DNA of 44,031 bases, from positions 1 through 44,031 of the forward strand of contig NCSJ02000340.1 in the NCBI GenBank assembly GCA_002812745.2, in the 5' to 3' direction. Under the pieces are notes generated by a model that did not search any database, was not told the origin of the DNA, and saw only the letters and a program-made list of their open reading frames with translations. Position numbers and translations under genes: made by a program. Positions within the stretch are counted from its first letter, which is position 1. Each line of letters opens with the position of its first letter. The DNA is from Scytalidium lignicola. Taxonomy: Eukaryota; Ascomycota; Leotiomycetes. Of the stretch, positions 21,301-32,313 are shown piece after piece.

Positions 21301-24300
21301 GACTACATCAAATTTGACTTCAGTGAGAATAGGTTCTGCTTTGGCCAGATCAAACCAAGTAAAACCAGCATTCGGGGCAGAGGGTGAATATTTCTCCTGA
21401 GCACTGACCACAGTTGAAGAGTCGCTGGAAGCAAAGTGGTAGAGAGAACTGGCAGATCTTTTTGGACTTGGGCGTTGAAGCCACAGACTACTCTGATCTT
21501 TAGCATCGAGATTGACCTCTGCAACCTTCAAGATAGGATTTTTGTGAGCAGCAACATCAAGAAGCTCATGAACCAAGGTCTCTTGCATCGTCGATTTGGT
21601 GTCATCAGAAGACTTGGATGAGCTTACTCTCTCTGTTAAAAATTTTCCCAGCTTCGTGTTCTGGACAGAGAGCAACATAGAAATGTCCGCATCCCATGAG
21701 ATTTGAGTGAAAGTGTGGCTTGGACCCTCTTCTTCGCTGGTCTCTAGCTCAGCAAACTTGAGATCCTTCATCTCCAAGATCAAGGCCCGATCTTTCGGAT
21801 CATAGACTGAACAGTTGGTGCCATAATTTCTGGGGGAGTCTGTTCTTCCAAGCCCCATCCAATGCGCGGAAGCTACCGAGATAGCCTCATCGGGCTGTTC
21901 TGTACGACCCGAAATGATGAGACTACCAAGGACGGAAGGGACAAGCACGGCTCCAACATCGGTTCTGTCTCCTTTCCAAAGCGAGGGAGAAACCGTTTGG
22001 AAGCAACCATCAATACATGCAGGATGCATGGGATAGAATGACTGCCCATACGAGGAAGGCGGAGGCTTCAAAGATACGGTGGAACGACTTTCTCTCTTTC
22101 CAGTTATAGACTCGACCATCAAATGATTCCGGAAGGAAGCTCCGAAATTATAACCAGCCTCAGCCATGGCCTTGTACCAAGCACGACCTGAAGTAGGATA
22201 CTTCAAAGGCTGAATAGCCGTTGCTGGAGCTACATCGTCTTTGTAGTCTGTTTCCACACGAATGAGGCCAGTGCAGTGTTCTGTCCAGGTCTCTTCCCTC
22301 AAAGAATAAATCTTGAATTCGTACCAAGATCGGGTAGATCCAGACACAGGAGTCAACGTGAGCATGATTCTCTTCTCAGCATCTTCCTCAATCACAATAG
22401 CACGGGAGAATTTTACATCCCTCAGTCTATATCGGAATCGATCCGGTACTTCTTCCTTCCACGTTGTCATGAATGCTGTTTGATATATAGCCTCAACGGC
22501 CATGGCAACATACCCAGCACCGGGGAAGACGATTTGCTCTCCTAATTTGTGATCCTTAAGCCAAGTCAAGTCTGCAAGTTTGAGAGTCCTCTTGAATGTT
22601 GGAGCGTTCCATGGAGTCCCAATCATTTTCGAGCCAAGTAGATCATGAAGGATAAATTTCTTGAACCTCCAGTCCTTGCTTGCAGTCGTCTCGTGCTAGT
22701 ATCTTGTTGAGTGATTCTAAGAGTAGTTTGGAAGATCGACTATTATAGCGGCTCGCCGAGTGGAATTTTGTGAATTGACTGCTTTGAGATTAGGCAAGCC
22801 CCCGGATAAAAATAAGCGTCCAGCGACTTCAAAAAGGGGAGTAATTGCTTGGGATCCTCTCTTCAATGCGGAAGCATACTTAACATCAGCAGCCGCGCCT
22901 GTGAGACTCTTCTTGATTTGAGATATTGGTCCAGCCAGTGCGTTAGCTGGGCCCACCTCAATCAAGAAGTTGGGGGCCTCAGGATCATTCAAAAGCACAC
23001 TTGTTGCTTGAGCAAATCGAACAGAAGATATCATATTCTTCTGCCAATAAGCAGCGTCTAAAGCGTTAGTCACAACCTCACCAGTGACGGACGAGAACAT
23101 CTTGATAGAACTGGTTTTTGCCTCCTTCGAAGCTATCGTCGGCGCTAAAACTCCGATGTTGTGATCTAGGAGCATTTCGTAGTATTCGTCTCCAATACCT
23201 GCCATGTAGGTCGAATGGTACGCAAGATCAACGAGGAGCATTCTGGCGAAATAGCCATCGCTCGTTAAAGAGTTTTTAACCTTTTCTAATTCAGATGTTG
23301 GACCAGATAGCGTTAGACTGGTTGGGCTGTTATAACACGCGATCTGAACTTTTCCTCCCGATGGCTCAAGATATTTCTGAACGTCCTCGACACCGACACC
23401 GACAGCAAGCATTCCAAGGGGAATTCTGCGAGTGAACTTATTGGGTGCTTGACCACGGAAGAATGCAATCTTGATGGCGTCCTCTGGAGTGATCAATCCT
23501 GCAGCAGCAGCAGCAGCAATTTCCCCAGAAGAATGTCCGACAACGCTTTTGGGAGTAATATCCCACTCATTGAGAACTGCAACCAAAGCAAGTTGTAAAG
23601 CTGTAACTAGAGGCTGAGAAAATTCCGGCAAACGAAGAGCTTCAGGTTTTCGAGCCTCGGTCAACTCACTTAATAGGGACCAGCTAGGAGGCAAAGGCAG
23701 AGCTTTGAGGACGTCATCCAAATGTTGAATAGTTCTCTTTGCGGTCGGGAATGTGTCTATTAACTCCAATCCCATCTGAGACCATTGTGCTCCTTGACCA
23801 GTAAATACAAAGCCAACTTCAGTCGAGGCCTGGCTTTTCCCGTAAATGACGGACTCCACAGAAAATGAGCTTGTTGTAGTCACGACAAACCCACGATGGT
23901 AGTGATGAGTCCTTCGCTCTGAGAGAGTATACGCCAGATCTCCAGGATCCAGAGATACCGCCGGGTTGAGAAGATGTCCTGATAGTGACGTAACGTTGTT
24001 CTTTAGAGATTGCTCGTCATTTGCCGAAAAGACAAGCACTCTTGGAGTGCCTTCAACTTCAGTATCTTCATCATCCGCGCTGAAGAAATCGCTTCCCACT
24101 TTCTCGATATAGGAAGAGACGTGGCGAGAGTAGTCTGCCGCTTCGAGTACGACATGGGCATTTGCTCCACCGAAACCAAAAGAGTTGACGCTGGCACGGC
24201 GCAATGTAGGTCCAGCAGGCCAATCAATAGCTGTTCTAGTTGCTCGTACTCGCAAAGATTGGAAGTCGATTTTCGGATTTGGTTCAAGAAAAGTTGGGTT

Positions 24301-25804
24301 TCCGGGAATGACTCCCCGCTCCACTGCAAGAATAGCTTTGATCAAACCCGAGATACCTGCTGCAGCTTCGGAGTGGCCGATATTACTCTTGATTGAGCCA
24401 ATGACCAACTCTTGTCCTTCACCTCGGTTAGCGGCGAAGACGGATGCTGCTCCATTCAACTCGACGCCATCACCGACCAAAGTTGCGGTACCGTGCTAGT
24501 CAGGATCATTAGTACAAAGGCTGGATGAGTTGAGAAGGACTACATAGGAAATGAATTTGGGGGATATTGACTTACACATTCAAGGTAACCAGTCTCAGCG
24601 AAGTCTTTAATCCCCGCGTTGGCGTATGCAGCACGAATAGCATCTGCTTGGGCCTCTGCACTTGGACTTGCGATACCTGGCGTACGCCCGGCACTATTCG
24701 TTGAAGTGCCCCGAATGACAGCTCGAATAGGGTCTCCATCACGAAGAGCGTCATTAAGACGCTTTATATACACGGCGTTGATACCTTCAGCTTTGACGTA
24801 TCCGTCTGCCTTAGCGTCGAAGGTGTGACATCTCCCCGATGCAGACTGGGTCATTCGCATCATTCCAGTCTCTTGGTTATGCTCGGGGTTTATCCAAAGA
24901 TTGGCTCCAGCCACAATCATACCATCGGCCTGGTTGGTATCGAGATATCGGCACGCTACATCGAGTGAGACTAAACTTGCAGAGCAAGCAGTATCTATTG
25001 TCATACTAGACTCACATGGTTAACAATTTGGGCAGATTTGCTGAGGGCCAGCAGCCTACCTCGGACCGCGAATATTGAGGAAGTGACTGATTCTGTTGCT
25101 AAGAATTGATCGAGCAACTCCAATGGTAGCTGAGTCGGGGCGATCTTCAGGATCTCGAGCCTGTATAGCCTCGTAGTCTTGCATTTAAATCAGCCATATT
25201 ATTGACAAGAAAGCGAGGGAAATGAAACAAATAAGCAAAATAGTCAGGATCTAGGCATACCAACAGCATTTGCTCCGACCAGACACCCTATCTTCTTTCC
25301 GCTGATTTTCTCCATAGGAATGCCTGCATTCTCAAGGCATTCATATGTAACCTCGAGTAGCTGACGCTGCTGTGGGTCCATAGCAATGGAGTCCACCCTA
25401 CTAATGTTGAAGAACTGAGCGTCGAACAACTCAGGATCAACATCCTCCATAAACATGCCTCCTGGAGATTTCATCGTTCGAGGTCTTCTGTCCTTGTCGT
25501 GATGCCCTGAAAGACTGAACCTTGATGCTGGGGGTTGATTTTCAGCAACTCCTCCACGTTCGAGGAATTCCCAAAGATTTCGAAGGGAATTAGAGTGGCC
25601 AGGCAAGCGACAGGCCATACCAATCACTGCTATGGGGACTTGGATTCTATGAGGTGTACTATTTGGCTCTTCTGGAGGTCCATTGCTACTGGAACAATCA
25701 CTGGTGGTGTCGGAGCGATCTATTACGAAACTACTTGATGAGACGATAGTCGATGTATCCCCAGAGCGCCCCGACGCATTTCTAGGGCTGCTGCTGATGG
25801 CCAT
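18314..25804 (-). CDS. Highly reducing polyketide synthase (KS-AT-DH-decayed MT-ER-KR-ACP) with two in-frame TAG codons
   Basis: Six exons: 25804-25261, 25177-25060, 25005-24576, 24495-19213 and 19153-18314, with the fourth being one 5283-nt exon (five segments, four introns of 83, 54, 80 and 59 bp, all GT-AG). They give 2404 codons in one frame. KS: Cys228 (DTACSAS), His365 (ECHGTAT) and His405 (SNIGHSEA). AT: GHSSGE with Ser686. DH: His1013 ([12 protein letters not shown]) and Asp1193 ([10 protein letters not shown]). The region of about 1290-1680 sits where a methyltransferase would be but lacks a glycine-rich SAM motif, so it is probably inactive. [15 protein letters not shown] near 1832. 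[11 protein letters not shown] near 2040 and Tyr2183 (QANYAAGN). [13 protein letters not shown] with Ser2361. No thioesterase or other release domain follows. The only defects are TAG at codons 957 and 964, both in the AT-DH linker. I chose ATG 25804 because the longer frame crosses an N and AT-rich leader. Confidence 0.93.
22696..22719 (-). other. Two TAG codons at conserved Trp positions of the PKS
   Basis: TAG at 22719-22717 and 22698-22696, seven codons apart, interrupt an otherwise open 5.3-kb exon. The surrounding residues (DLPNYS, NHSTRY, HETTASK) match the usual AT-DH linker of fungal HR-PKSs, in which both interrupted positions are tryptophan. Each TAG differs from TGG by one base. 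On the plus strand each change is CpA to TpA. A 45-nt stretch from 22740 to 22696 (gtcgat...actag) could also be read as a small phase-0 intron that removes both stops, though its donor is weak and it would delete the conserved linker. Confidence 0.88.
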
Positions 25805-26556
25805 TTCGGCGCCAAAATGGGCGTTACCAATTGAATGAATGGAATTGAAGCCAATATAAAAACACGTAATAAAAAANCTCACGCAAGAACTGCGCAATGA
25901 AATATGGCCAATGCATGAATATGATTATAGCTTGCTTGGGGAAGGTTCGAGTTATTATCTTTATCGACAGAAGCCTTTTCTCAGCCTATAAGAACTACAT
26001 AATGATAATTACCCTGACGGATAACCACACTGTCGACAAGATGTTTGTAGGATCACATGTAATCGACAAGATCAATGATGTTCACTTAAGCGGTCACAGT
26101 AACCCCCCAGACTTGATAGTCAGGCAGCAGAATTACGTAGTGTAATTGCAGATAAAGTAGAGTAAGATTATGTGCGTCAGATTTCCACAAAACTACCAAT
26201 AAAATAAGAAGGGGTCAAAGAAAATTACAGGGATGAGAGGTACAATATGATATTCGCTTAAACAAGCCCCCTTTTGGTAGATCGCATAAGATCTGAAGGG
26301 TTTCTATTTGTCAAATCACCTAAGTTAGTAGGAGTAATCAAAATATGTGTTAATTTACCACTAGTAGCGTAAAAGTAACTAATTGAGGTAAGGTGTGAGA
26401 GGCACGGCTTTCCCAGCAGCAATGAACTTGACAGCCACGATAAGTTCGAAGCATAAAGCCCAGGTATGTGAGCACGAAATTGGAACAGTAAAACCTTGTT
26501 TGTTACCTAATTTGAGAGGAACTTGTCTTTACTCTTCCTAATCACTACAATAAATC
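25805..26556. promoter_or_regulatory. Divergent promoter between PKS and hydrolase genes
   Basis: A 752-bp space separates the PKS start (minus) from the hydrolase start (plus), so the two genes probably share regulatory DNA. It is AT-rich in part, with an N after an A run near 25877. I see no obvious long palindrome or repeated site in it. A frame at 25897-26145 has no recognisable content. Confidence 0.5.
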
Positions 26557-27515
26557 ATGGCGAGCCCGGAAAGTGTCCAGTTCAAAACTCTGGATGGGCT
26601 TACCCTGAAGGCCCTTCTATACCCAGCAAATCAAAAAGGCCCAGCTATCATAATGACCCCAGGGGTCAGTAAATCTAGATAATTTCATAGCTTTCAGATG
26701 ATGTGACTTGTTTTAATCTAACAATAGCCTAGTTCAATTTTACTAAGGAAATGTTCGTCGCCGAGATTGCGGAGTATTTCCAGAAGGCTGGTTTCACTAC
26801 TCTCACATATGATCCCCGATCCATTGGGGAGAGTGAGGGCTCGCCGCGTAACGAGATAGATCCGGTCAAGAACGCAGAGGACTATCATGACGCCCTCACA
26901 TTTCTGAAAGGCCATCCTCTGGTGGATGTCAAAAAGATTGCATTTTGGGGGTTCTCTTTCAGTGGGATGGTAGCCCTGACCGCGGCTGCTCTTGACAAAC
27001 GTGCCAAAGCAGTGGTAGCGGTTGCTCCGTTGTCAATCTTCGATTTCCCTTCCAACAAGTGGCCTCACATACTCGCAAAAGCTATGAAAGACCGCGAGTC
27101 GCAGCTGAGCGGCAACAAGGCTTTCTACATCCCTATGATTACCGAAGACGGCGAGAACCCCGCAGGCTTCGGGTCTGGTATTGATAAGGAAGGATTCAAG
27201 CTGATAGCAGGGGCGAAAACATTGGTACCCAATTTCAAGCTTCCAACCACTCTCACAAGTTACTACCATATCGCTGCGTGGCAGCCTTTAAACCTCATGC
27301 AGCATGTGTCACCAACTCCAGTCATGGTAGTCACGCCGGAGAATGACGCTGTCTCACCGGCGGATAAGCAGAAGCGGCTCATTTTTGATTGTTTTGCTGG
27401 ACAAAAAAGACATATCGTCGTACCGAACAAGGGCCACATGGATGTCCTAAGTGGAGATGACTTTTCCCGCGTTCTCGATGAACAGATTAACTTTCTGCGT
27501 GGTAATCTCTCTTGA
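26557..27515 (+). CDS. Alpha/beta hydrolase, candidate polyketide release or transfer enzyme
   Basis: Exons 26557-26664 and 26733-27515 (intron gtcagt...cctag, 68 bp) give 296 residues. The splice restores TPG followed by FNFTKEMF, as expected for the family. It is a soluble alpha/beta hydrolase: nucleophile Ser111 in GFSFSG, probable acid Asp241 ([10 protein letters not shown]) and His271 (NKGHMDVL). There is no signal peptide or membrane segment. It resembles the group of fungal cluster hydrolases that includes stand-alone polyketide transferases and thiohydrolases. These off-load chains from HR-PKSs lacking a thioesterase. Its divergent placement next to a TE-less HR-PKS fits that role, which is inference from context. 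Confidence 0.9.
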
Positions 27516-28185
27516 CATGGGCCCATGGCTGAAGCAGGGCTGGGGGTGCAGTCCCTGCAGATCCGGGGGGNAAGATATCACAACTACAGGGTTTGTGCGT
27601 CGACCTGACAGTGCAGCAGCACTAAGGATGCAGGGATGCTTATACGGTGTTGCAGTGAATTACTGGTGTTGGTGTCTGGGGACGACATTCGGTGCTTTGG
27701 CTAATATCTCTTTGGGACGGTGCGATTTGGATACGGCTGTAGAGTAGATTCCTGTTTCAGGCAGCAATGGAACAAAAGAGCCTATTTATAGACTTCACCA
27801 TGTAAATTTGTCAATGTGATTCTTTCGGGGGCTCATACCCTTGCCATATACACGGTTGCATGTACAGTAGTCTTCCTACCCCCAACGCCACGAGGCAGGC
27901 TTCGAGGTACCATGCCTCGGGCACGCGTCTTTACGACAGCAGAATTACGGCGTGAGCTCTACCAAAGCTCATGGATCCAGCCGAGCCACAATCATCCGAA
28001 CGGTATCGAAAAAGGGACAGGTGATTTTTGAAAATTTAGCAATATTGCTTTTGTAGCTCGGTAGTAAGCAGAGCACGGTGAGCACCGGGAATAGAATAGA
28101 ATAAACAGCCCTTGGACCCCGAATATATTACCTCTGCCTCCAGGTCATTCCATTCTTCATTGATAACATCAACAAGTGTGATGTT
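27516..28185. other. Intergenic, no gene seen
   Basis: One N follows a G run near 27571. Short frames at 27451-27747 and 27816-28031 have no domain. No inverted repeat or transposon coding was noticed. Confidence 0.4.
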
Positions 28186-30113
28186 ATGGCTCACGACAAC
28201 TTCCCTCGGACATGCATATCTGCTAGGCATTTGCTAGTGAACCTTCTTGCATTCAGTGGTCTATCCACGGACTCATTTGGTGTATCTGCTTCAACCTCCC
28301 CGAATTGCAAGTATATTCCCGGTGATGTTGGGTGGCCGGTTAAAAGTGATTGGGATGCATTGAACGCGACAGTTGGAGGCCGCCTTATCACGACAATCCC
28401 GATCGCTCACGTCTGCCACGATCCAGCATACGTGAACCAGACCTGTAATATTATACGAGAAGCATGGGGCCTACCGGATCTCCAGTAAGTGTTCATCTAT
28501 CTGTTCCCCTCATCGTCTTTTCCTTTCTGGGCTTTCGTGGTAAAGGTTGACGGTATGCTTAGGGTGCCTCAGCCTGCTGAGATTCTAGCCCCTATCTTTC
28601 AGAATCACACGTGCGATCCATATTCGCCCGTATCAAAACCTTGTACGCTCGGCAACTACGTCAGCTATTCGATAAATGTATCGAACGTCGCAGATGTTAT
28701 AGCAGGACTGAAGTTCGCTCAGAAACACAATGTACGTTTAGTTGTGAAGAATACGGGGCATGAGTAAGCTTATTTTTTAACGTTTCTAATTCTGCCTATC
28801 CACGTCATACTTGTAAGATACGTATGCTAACCACCATGTATAGTTTCTTTGGAAAGTCTGTTGGGAAGGGGGGCCTGGCCCTCTGGACACACAATCTCAA
28901 CAGCATGGAGATAGTACCCCAATATGAGAGCGAGAATTATTCCGGTCCAGCGCTGAAAATGGGTGCAGGAATTATGGGTGGAAATGTCTCTACCTTTACG
29001 AATAAGTATGGATATCGCACCACGGTTGGAGACTGCCCAATGGTGGGATTAGCTGGCGGTTGGGCACAAGGCGGAGGAGTCGCTATGTTGTCTGGGTTAT
29101 ATGGACTAGGAGCAGACAATGTCCTCGAATGGGAAGTGGTTACAGTCGATGGAGAGCATCTGATTGCAACCCCCTCACAAAACCCAGACCTTTATTGGGC
29201 CATGTCTGGAGGAGGCGGGGGAAGCTATGCTGTTGCAATTTCTATGACTATGCGCGTGTTCGAAGATGGGCCTATCGGACGAGCAAGCTTCGTCATCAGC
29301 AATATAACTACAGGCTCCACAGATGCTTTTTGGGAAGCTGTGAATACTTTCCACTCCCACCTCCAACCAATTGTCGACAACCAGGGAATTTCAGTAACTT
29401 ACATCGTGGTGGCCAACTCGTTGGTTGTCTTGCCTATCACTGCAGCCAATCGAACTGCTACGGAAGTAACTGAAATATTAGCACCACTGACCAATGCCTT
29501 GGGTGCCCAGGGACTTAGCTTATCAGAAATCGGTTTCACTGTGGCCACGGCCCCTTCGTACCTAAGCCACTATAATGAGACCGTTGGGCCAGAATTGTAC
29601 GCTGCCACTTCAAACTCAATAACATCTGGAAGAATGATCTCAAGGGACAATTTAGCAAATAACGTAACAGCAATTGGGAACGCTATGCGTAATATTACTG
29701 CCGATGGACATTTTCAACTTCTTTGCACAGCATTCAACGCAAACGGACTTATTCCCAAGGTTTCTGCTAATTCCGTGCATCCAGCATGGCAAAATACCCT
29801 ATCAAATTGCGTTATCTCAGGAACATGGGATTGGAGTATCCCTTTTGAAGAGATGCTGCAACGCCAAGCGGAGTTGACTAACATTGCAACCCCAGAGTTA
29901 GAGGCTGCAACCCCGGGATCAGCAATCTACCTGAACGAGGCAAACTATCAACAGCCTGATTGGCAAGAGCAGTTCTATGGAGCTAATTATCCAACGCTCA
30001 GAGCGATTAAGAAAGTGCGCGATCCGAAAAATCTGTTTTATGGCATCACTGCCGTCGGCAGCGAAGCGTGGGAAGCCGATTCGGAAGGGCGGCTATGTAA
30101 GACAGGCCTATGA
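28186..30113 (+). CDS. Secreted berberine-bridge-type FAD-linked oxidoreductase
   Basis: Exons 28186-28484, 28563-28763 and 28844-30113 (introns gtaagt...ttag, 78 bp; gtaagc...atag, 80 bp) give 589 residues. The N-terminus has a hydrophobic segment (HLLVNLLAFSGLSTDSFGVSA) consistent with a signal peptide, and many N-glycosylation sequons follow. The FAD-binding_4 domain carries both usual covalent flavin ligands: His166 in NTGHDFFGKS, formed across the second intron, and Cys231 in VGDCPMVGLAGG. The glycine-rich GGWAQGGG follows. The BBE C-terminal motif is present (YGANYPTL, DPKNLFYG, GRLCKTGL). Such enzymes oxidise alcohols or C-N/C-C bonds using O2. In fungal clusters they often catalyse a late tailoring or dehydrogenation step. 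The nearest genes are the hydrolase upstream and the broken regulator downstream. Confidence 0.94.
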
Positions 30114-31216
30114 TTATAGGTTAGTTTAGTGGACAGTTCGCTCATTACTTTCCTAGTTAAGACTAGTTCTGCCACAATATCATAAAGTTTTCGTTAAATC
30201 AAGGCCAGACTTATATCTACATGTTGTTTACCTAAATCCACATGCGTTCTCTGATCGTTTGACTTTCTAGTAGCGAAATTGTTGCAAAAAAAAAAGTGAG
30301 TTACAGATTGAAATCGCATATAGCGGCCTGAACGATCAAACATAGCGATCCTATTCAATGACGACAATATACCTTATGACAACCTAACGACAAGTAATTC
30401 AAGGCTTATTCAAGGCTGAATAGATGTTGCAAATTTTCAAACTTTGAAGTCAATTAAAAAGCCTTAAATTTTGAAAGATTTACACCTTCCATATACCCCT
30501 CAAATCACCTTGTGTTTTGAGGGGTATATGGAAGGTGAAGGTCTTCAGCAAGAAACAGTCAAGAGGGAGGTTTTTATATTATCTTAAATTTAGGTAACCA
30601 GAGACGTTTCTATAGCTAGCGATTTAAGATATTAACAAGGAATCAAGCTCTAGAATAGCGAAATATAGAAGAGTGGTTTGAAATCATTAATATATTAGTA
30701 TATCAATTTTTGTATAAAGGAAAGAATGGATATCGGGCTTGTTTATAGTTTTCATTCTCCTACTACATCTCTATTTGATTATAGCTGTTCGTGCACCCTG
30801 GTAACGTTGACATCGCAGAACATAACCTACATATATAAACAAGAAGTGTTGGAACAAAAAGAGACCTCCCTGTTCCGGCTGCTTATGCCCTCTTATATTG
30901 TTCTGACAACAAGTTAAGCCTAACCAAGCTTCGTAAGATAAAGGCAAAGCCCTAGTCATATCCCGCGTCTCGTGCCTCCGAATATCGCCTTGCTAATTTC
31001 TATGTAGTGCAGCCTCTCAGCTCCATGTACACCATGTCTCTCTAGGGGTTTTGATTGTACATACTTAAAACCTCAAAAGAGACGTGGCCACCAGGAAAGT
31101 TAGTATAGCCGGTACCGGAGAGCCCCATTCAAATCGTTCTCCACTCTCTTACAGTTATAGTTAACAATTGTCCTAGACGTTTTCCCGGATTCAATTCCAG
31201 CAAGCACGGCCTGCAG
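30114..31216. other. Intergenic with AT-rich tracts and a perfect hairpin
   Basis: Apart from the 22-bp inverted repeat at 30483-30537, this stretch has only short frames (for example 30726-30917) with no recognisable domain. The part nearest 31216 may hold the eroded 5' end of the regulator that follows, but no Zn2Cys6 cysteine cluster is visible. Confidence 0.4.
30483..30537. repeat. Perfect 22-bp inverted repeat with an 11-nt loop
   Basis: Arms 30483-30504 and 30516-30537 are exact reverse complements (core CCATATACCCCTCAAA against TTTGAGGGGTATATGG), with loop 30505-30515. It lies 370 bp past the BBE stop codon. It could be a small MITE end, a structured 3' RNA or a protein-binding palindrome. 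Confidence 0.85.
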
Positions 31217-32313
31217 AGCAAGATTGCATTGAGATGAATGTCGAAGTTCCAAGTCCGTCATCTCACCCAGGACAACTGTCTACTTCCAGTGATTTGGAGT
31301 CGCATCAATCTTTACCAAGATCAAACTCTGAATTGACGCCTCAGTGATACTTGACCGCTTCCGCCCGTGAAGAGCTACGAGGATCTGGTCCGGCATTTGC
31401 GACTGATGAAATCAACTTTTCGGCTTCAGGATTCAACAACAGTATGACAACTGATTACCATCTTGTCGCAGAATATTGGCCTCCAGACAGGGTAGCCACG
31501 TATATGCCCTCATTGGGTTTACCTAGGGCCGATATCTTTATAGATTCTACGCTTCCACTCGTTGTGGAAACCGAGTTTCCTCAGCCTTTCGTATACAATG
31601 ACTTACTGGCCTCACAGGAAGAGTTTGAACTTACCAACAACCTATGGCTGTCTCATGTAAGCGAAGTCAGCCTGATTCCTTGAATCGATGTATACTTTGA
31701 CCGACTATATCCGATATTACCAGTTCTCAATCGATCTTCCCTGTTCATTCGGATCTTGCTTCAAGAACACCGTCGGAATCTCCTTTTTGGCGCTATGCTC
31801 CTATCTCTCTGCACCTTCGCCATTACCCAGCTAATTTTCATCAATGAGCAACCCAAGCCAAGAAACTCATGGATGAGGCCAATAAGATGCGTTTTGCCTC
31901 CGACTTCGGCGAAAATCAAGATTTGGAAGCTGTTTTGACAAGTTTTTTTTTTCTTTTTGACCGTCTCTTCGGAAGCAGCATGGCATCGTCTGAGAGAAGC
32001 TATTGACTTGGCTGTAACTATGGGACTGAACAACCCAGACTCGTATAACCTCCTTTCTAGTGAAGAGAAAGGCCAACGTACCTAGTCTTATCTATCATTG
32101 AAAGCTAATTATAATGATAATACAATTTTCTGTATGTATCCTAGTACATTAACTGATTTCTATAGAGCATACGCTATCCAACGCCAGCATCCCATCGACT
32201 TCCCATTAATATCAGGATTTCACAAACCGCTTCCGGATGATGTTATCCATAGTTCTACCCAAGGTCTCCTTTCAGGAATGATCGTTTATAACGAAATACA
32301 GAGCTTTAATTGA
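31217..32313 (+). pseudogene. Fungal-trans-domain (C6-type) transcription factor, broken
   Basis: The plus strand holds the middle homology domain of a fungal zinc-cluster regulator in order. A Ser/Pro-rich linker (EMNVEVPSPSSHPG) is followed by a TGA at 31345-31347. The same frame continues to SHVSEVSLIP, where a second TGA (31681-31683) interrupts it, then continues again as IDVYFDRLYPILPVLNRSS. Relatives commonly have Trp at the second stop. Further on, frame shifts connect to KKLMDEANKMRFASDFGENQ, then AAWHRLREAIDLAVTMGL and, after a possible intron, ERAYAIQRQHPIDFPLIS. No Zn2Cys6 DNA-binding motif is seen upstream. It lies at the boundary with the AT-rich tract and may be a former pathway or sugar-type regulator. 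Confidence 0.75.

Noticed and set aside
29060..29473. 137-codon frame inside the BBE gene
   Set aside because: Overlaps the FAD domain exon in another phase and has no recognisable content.
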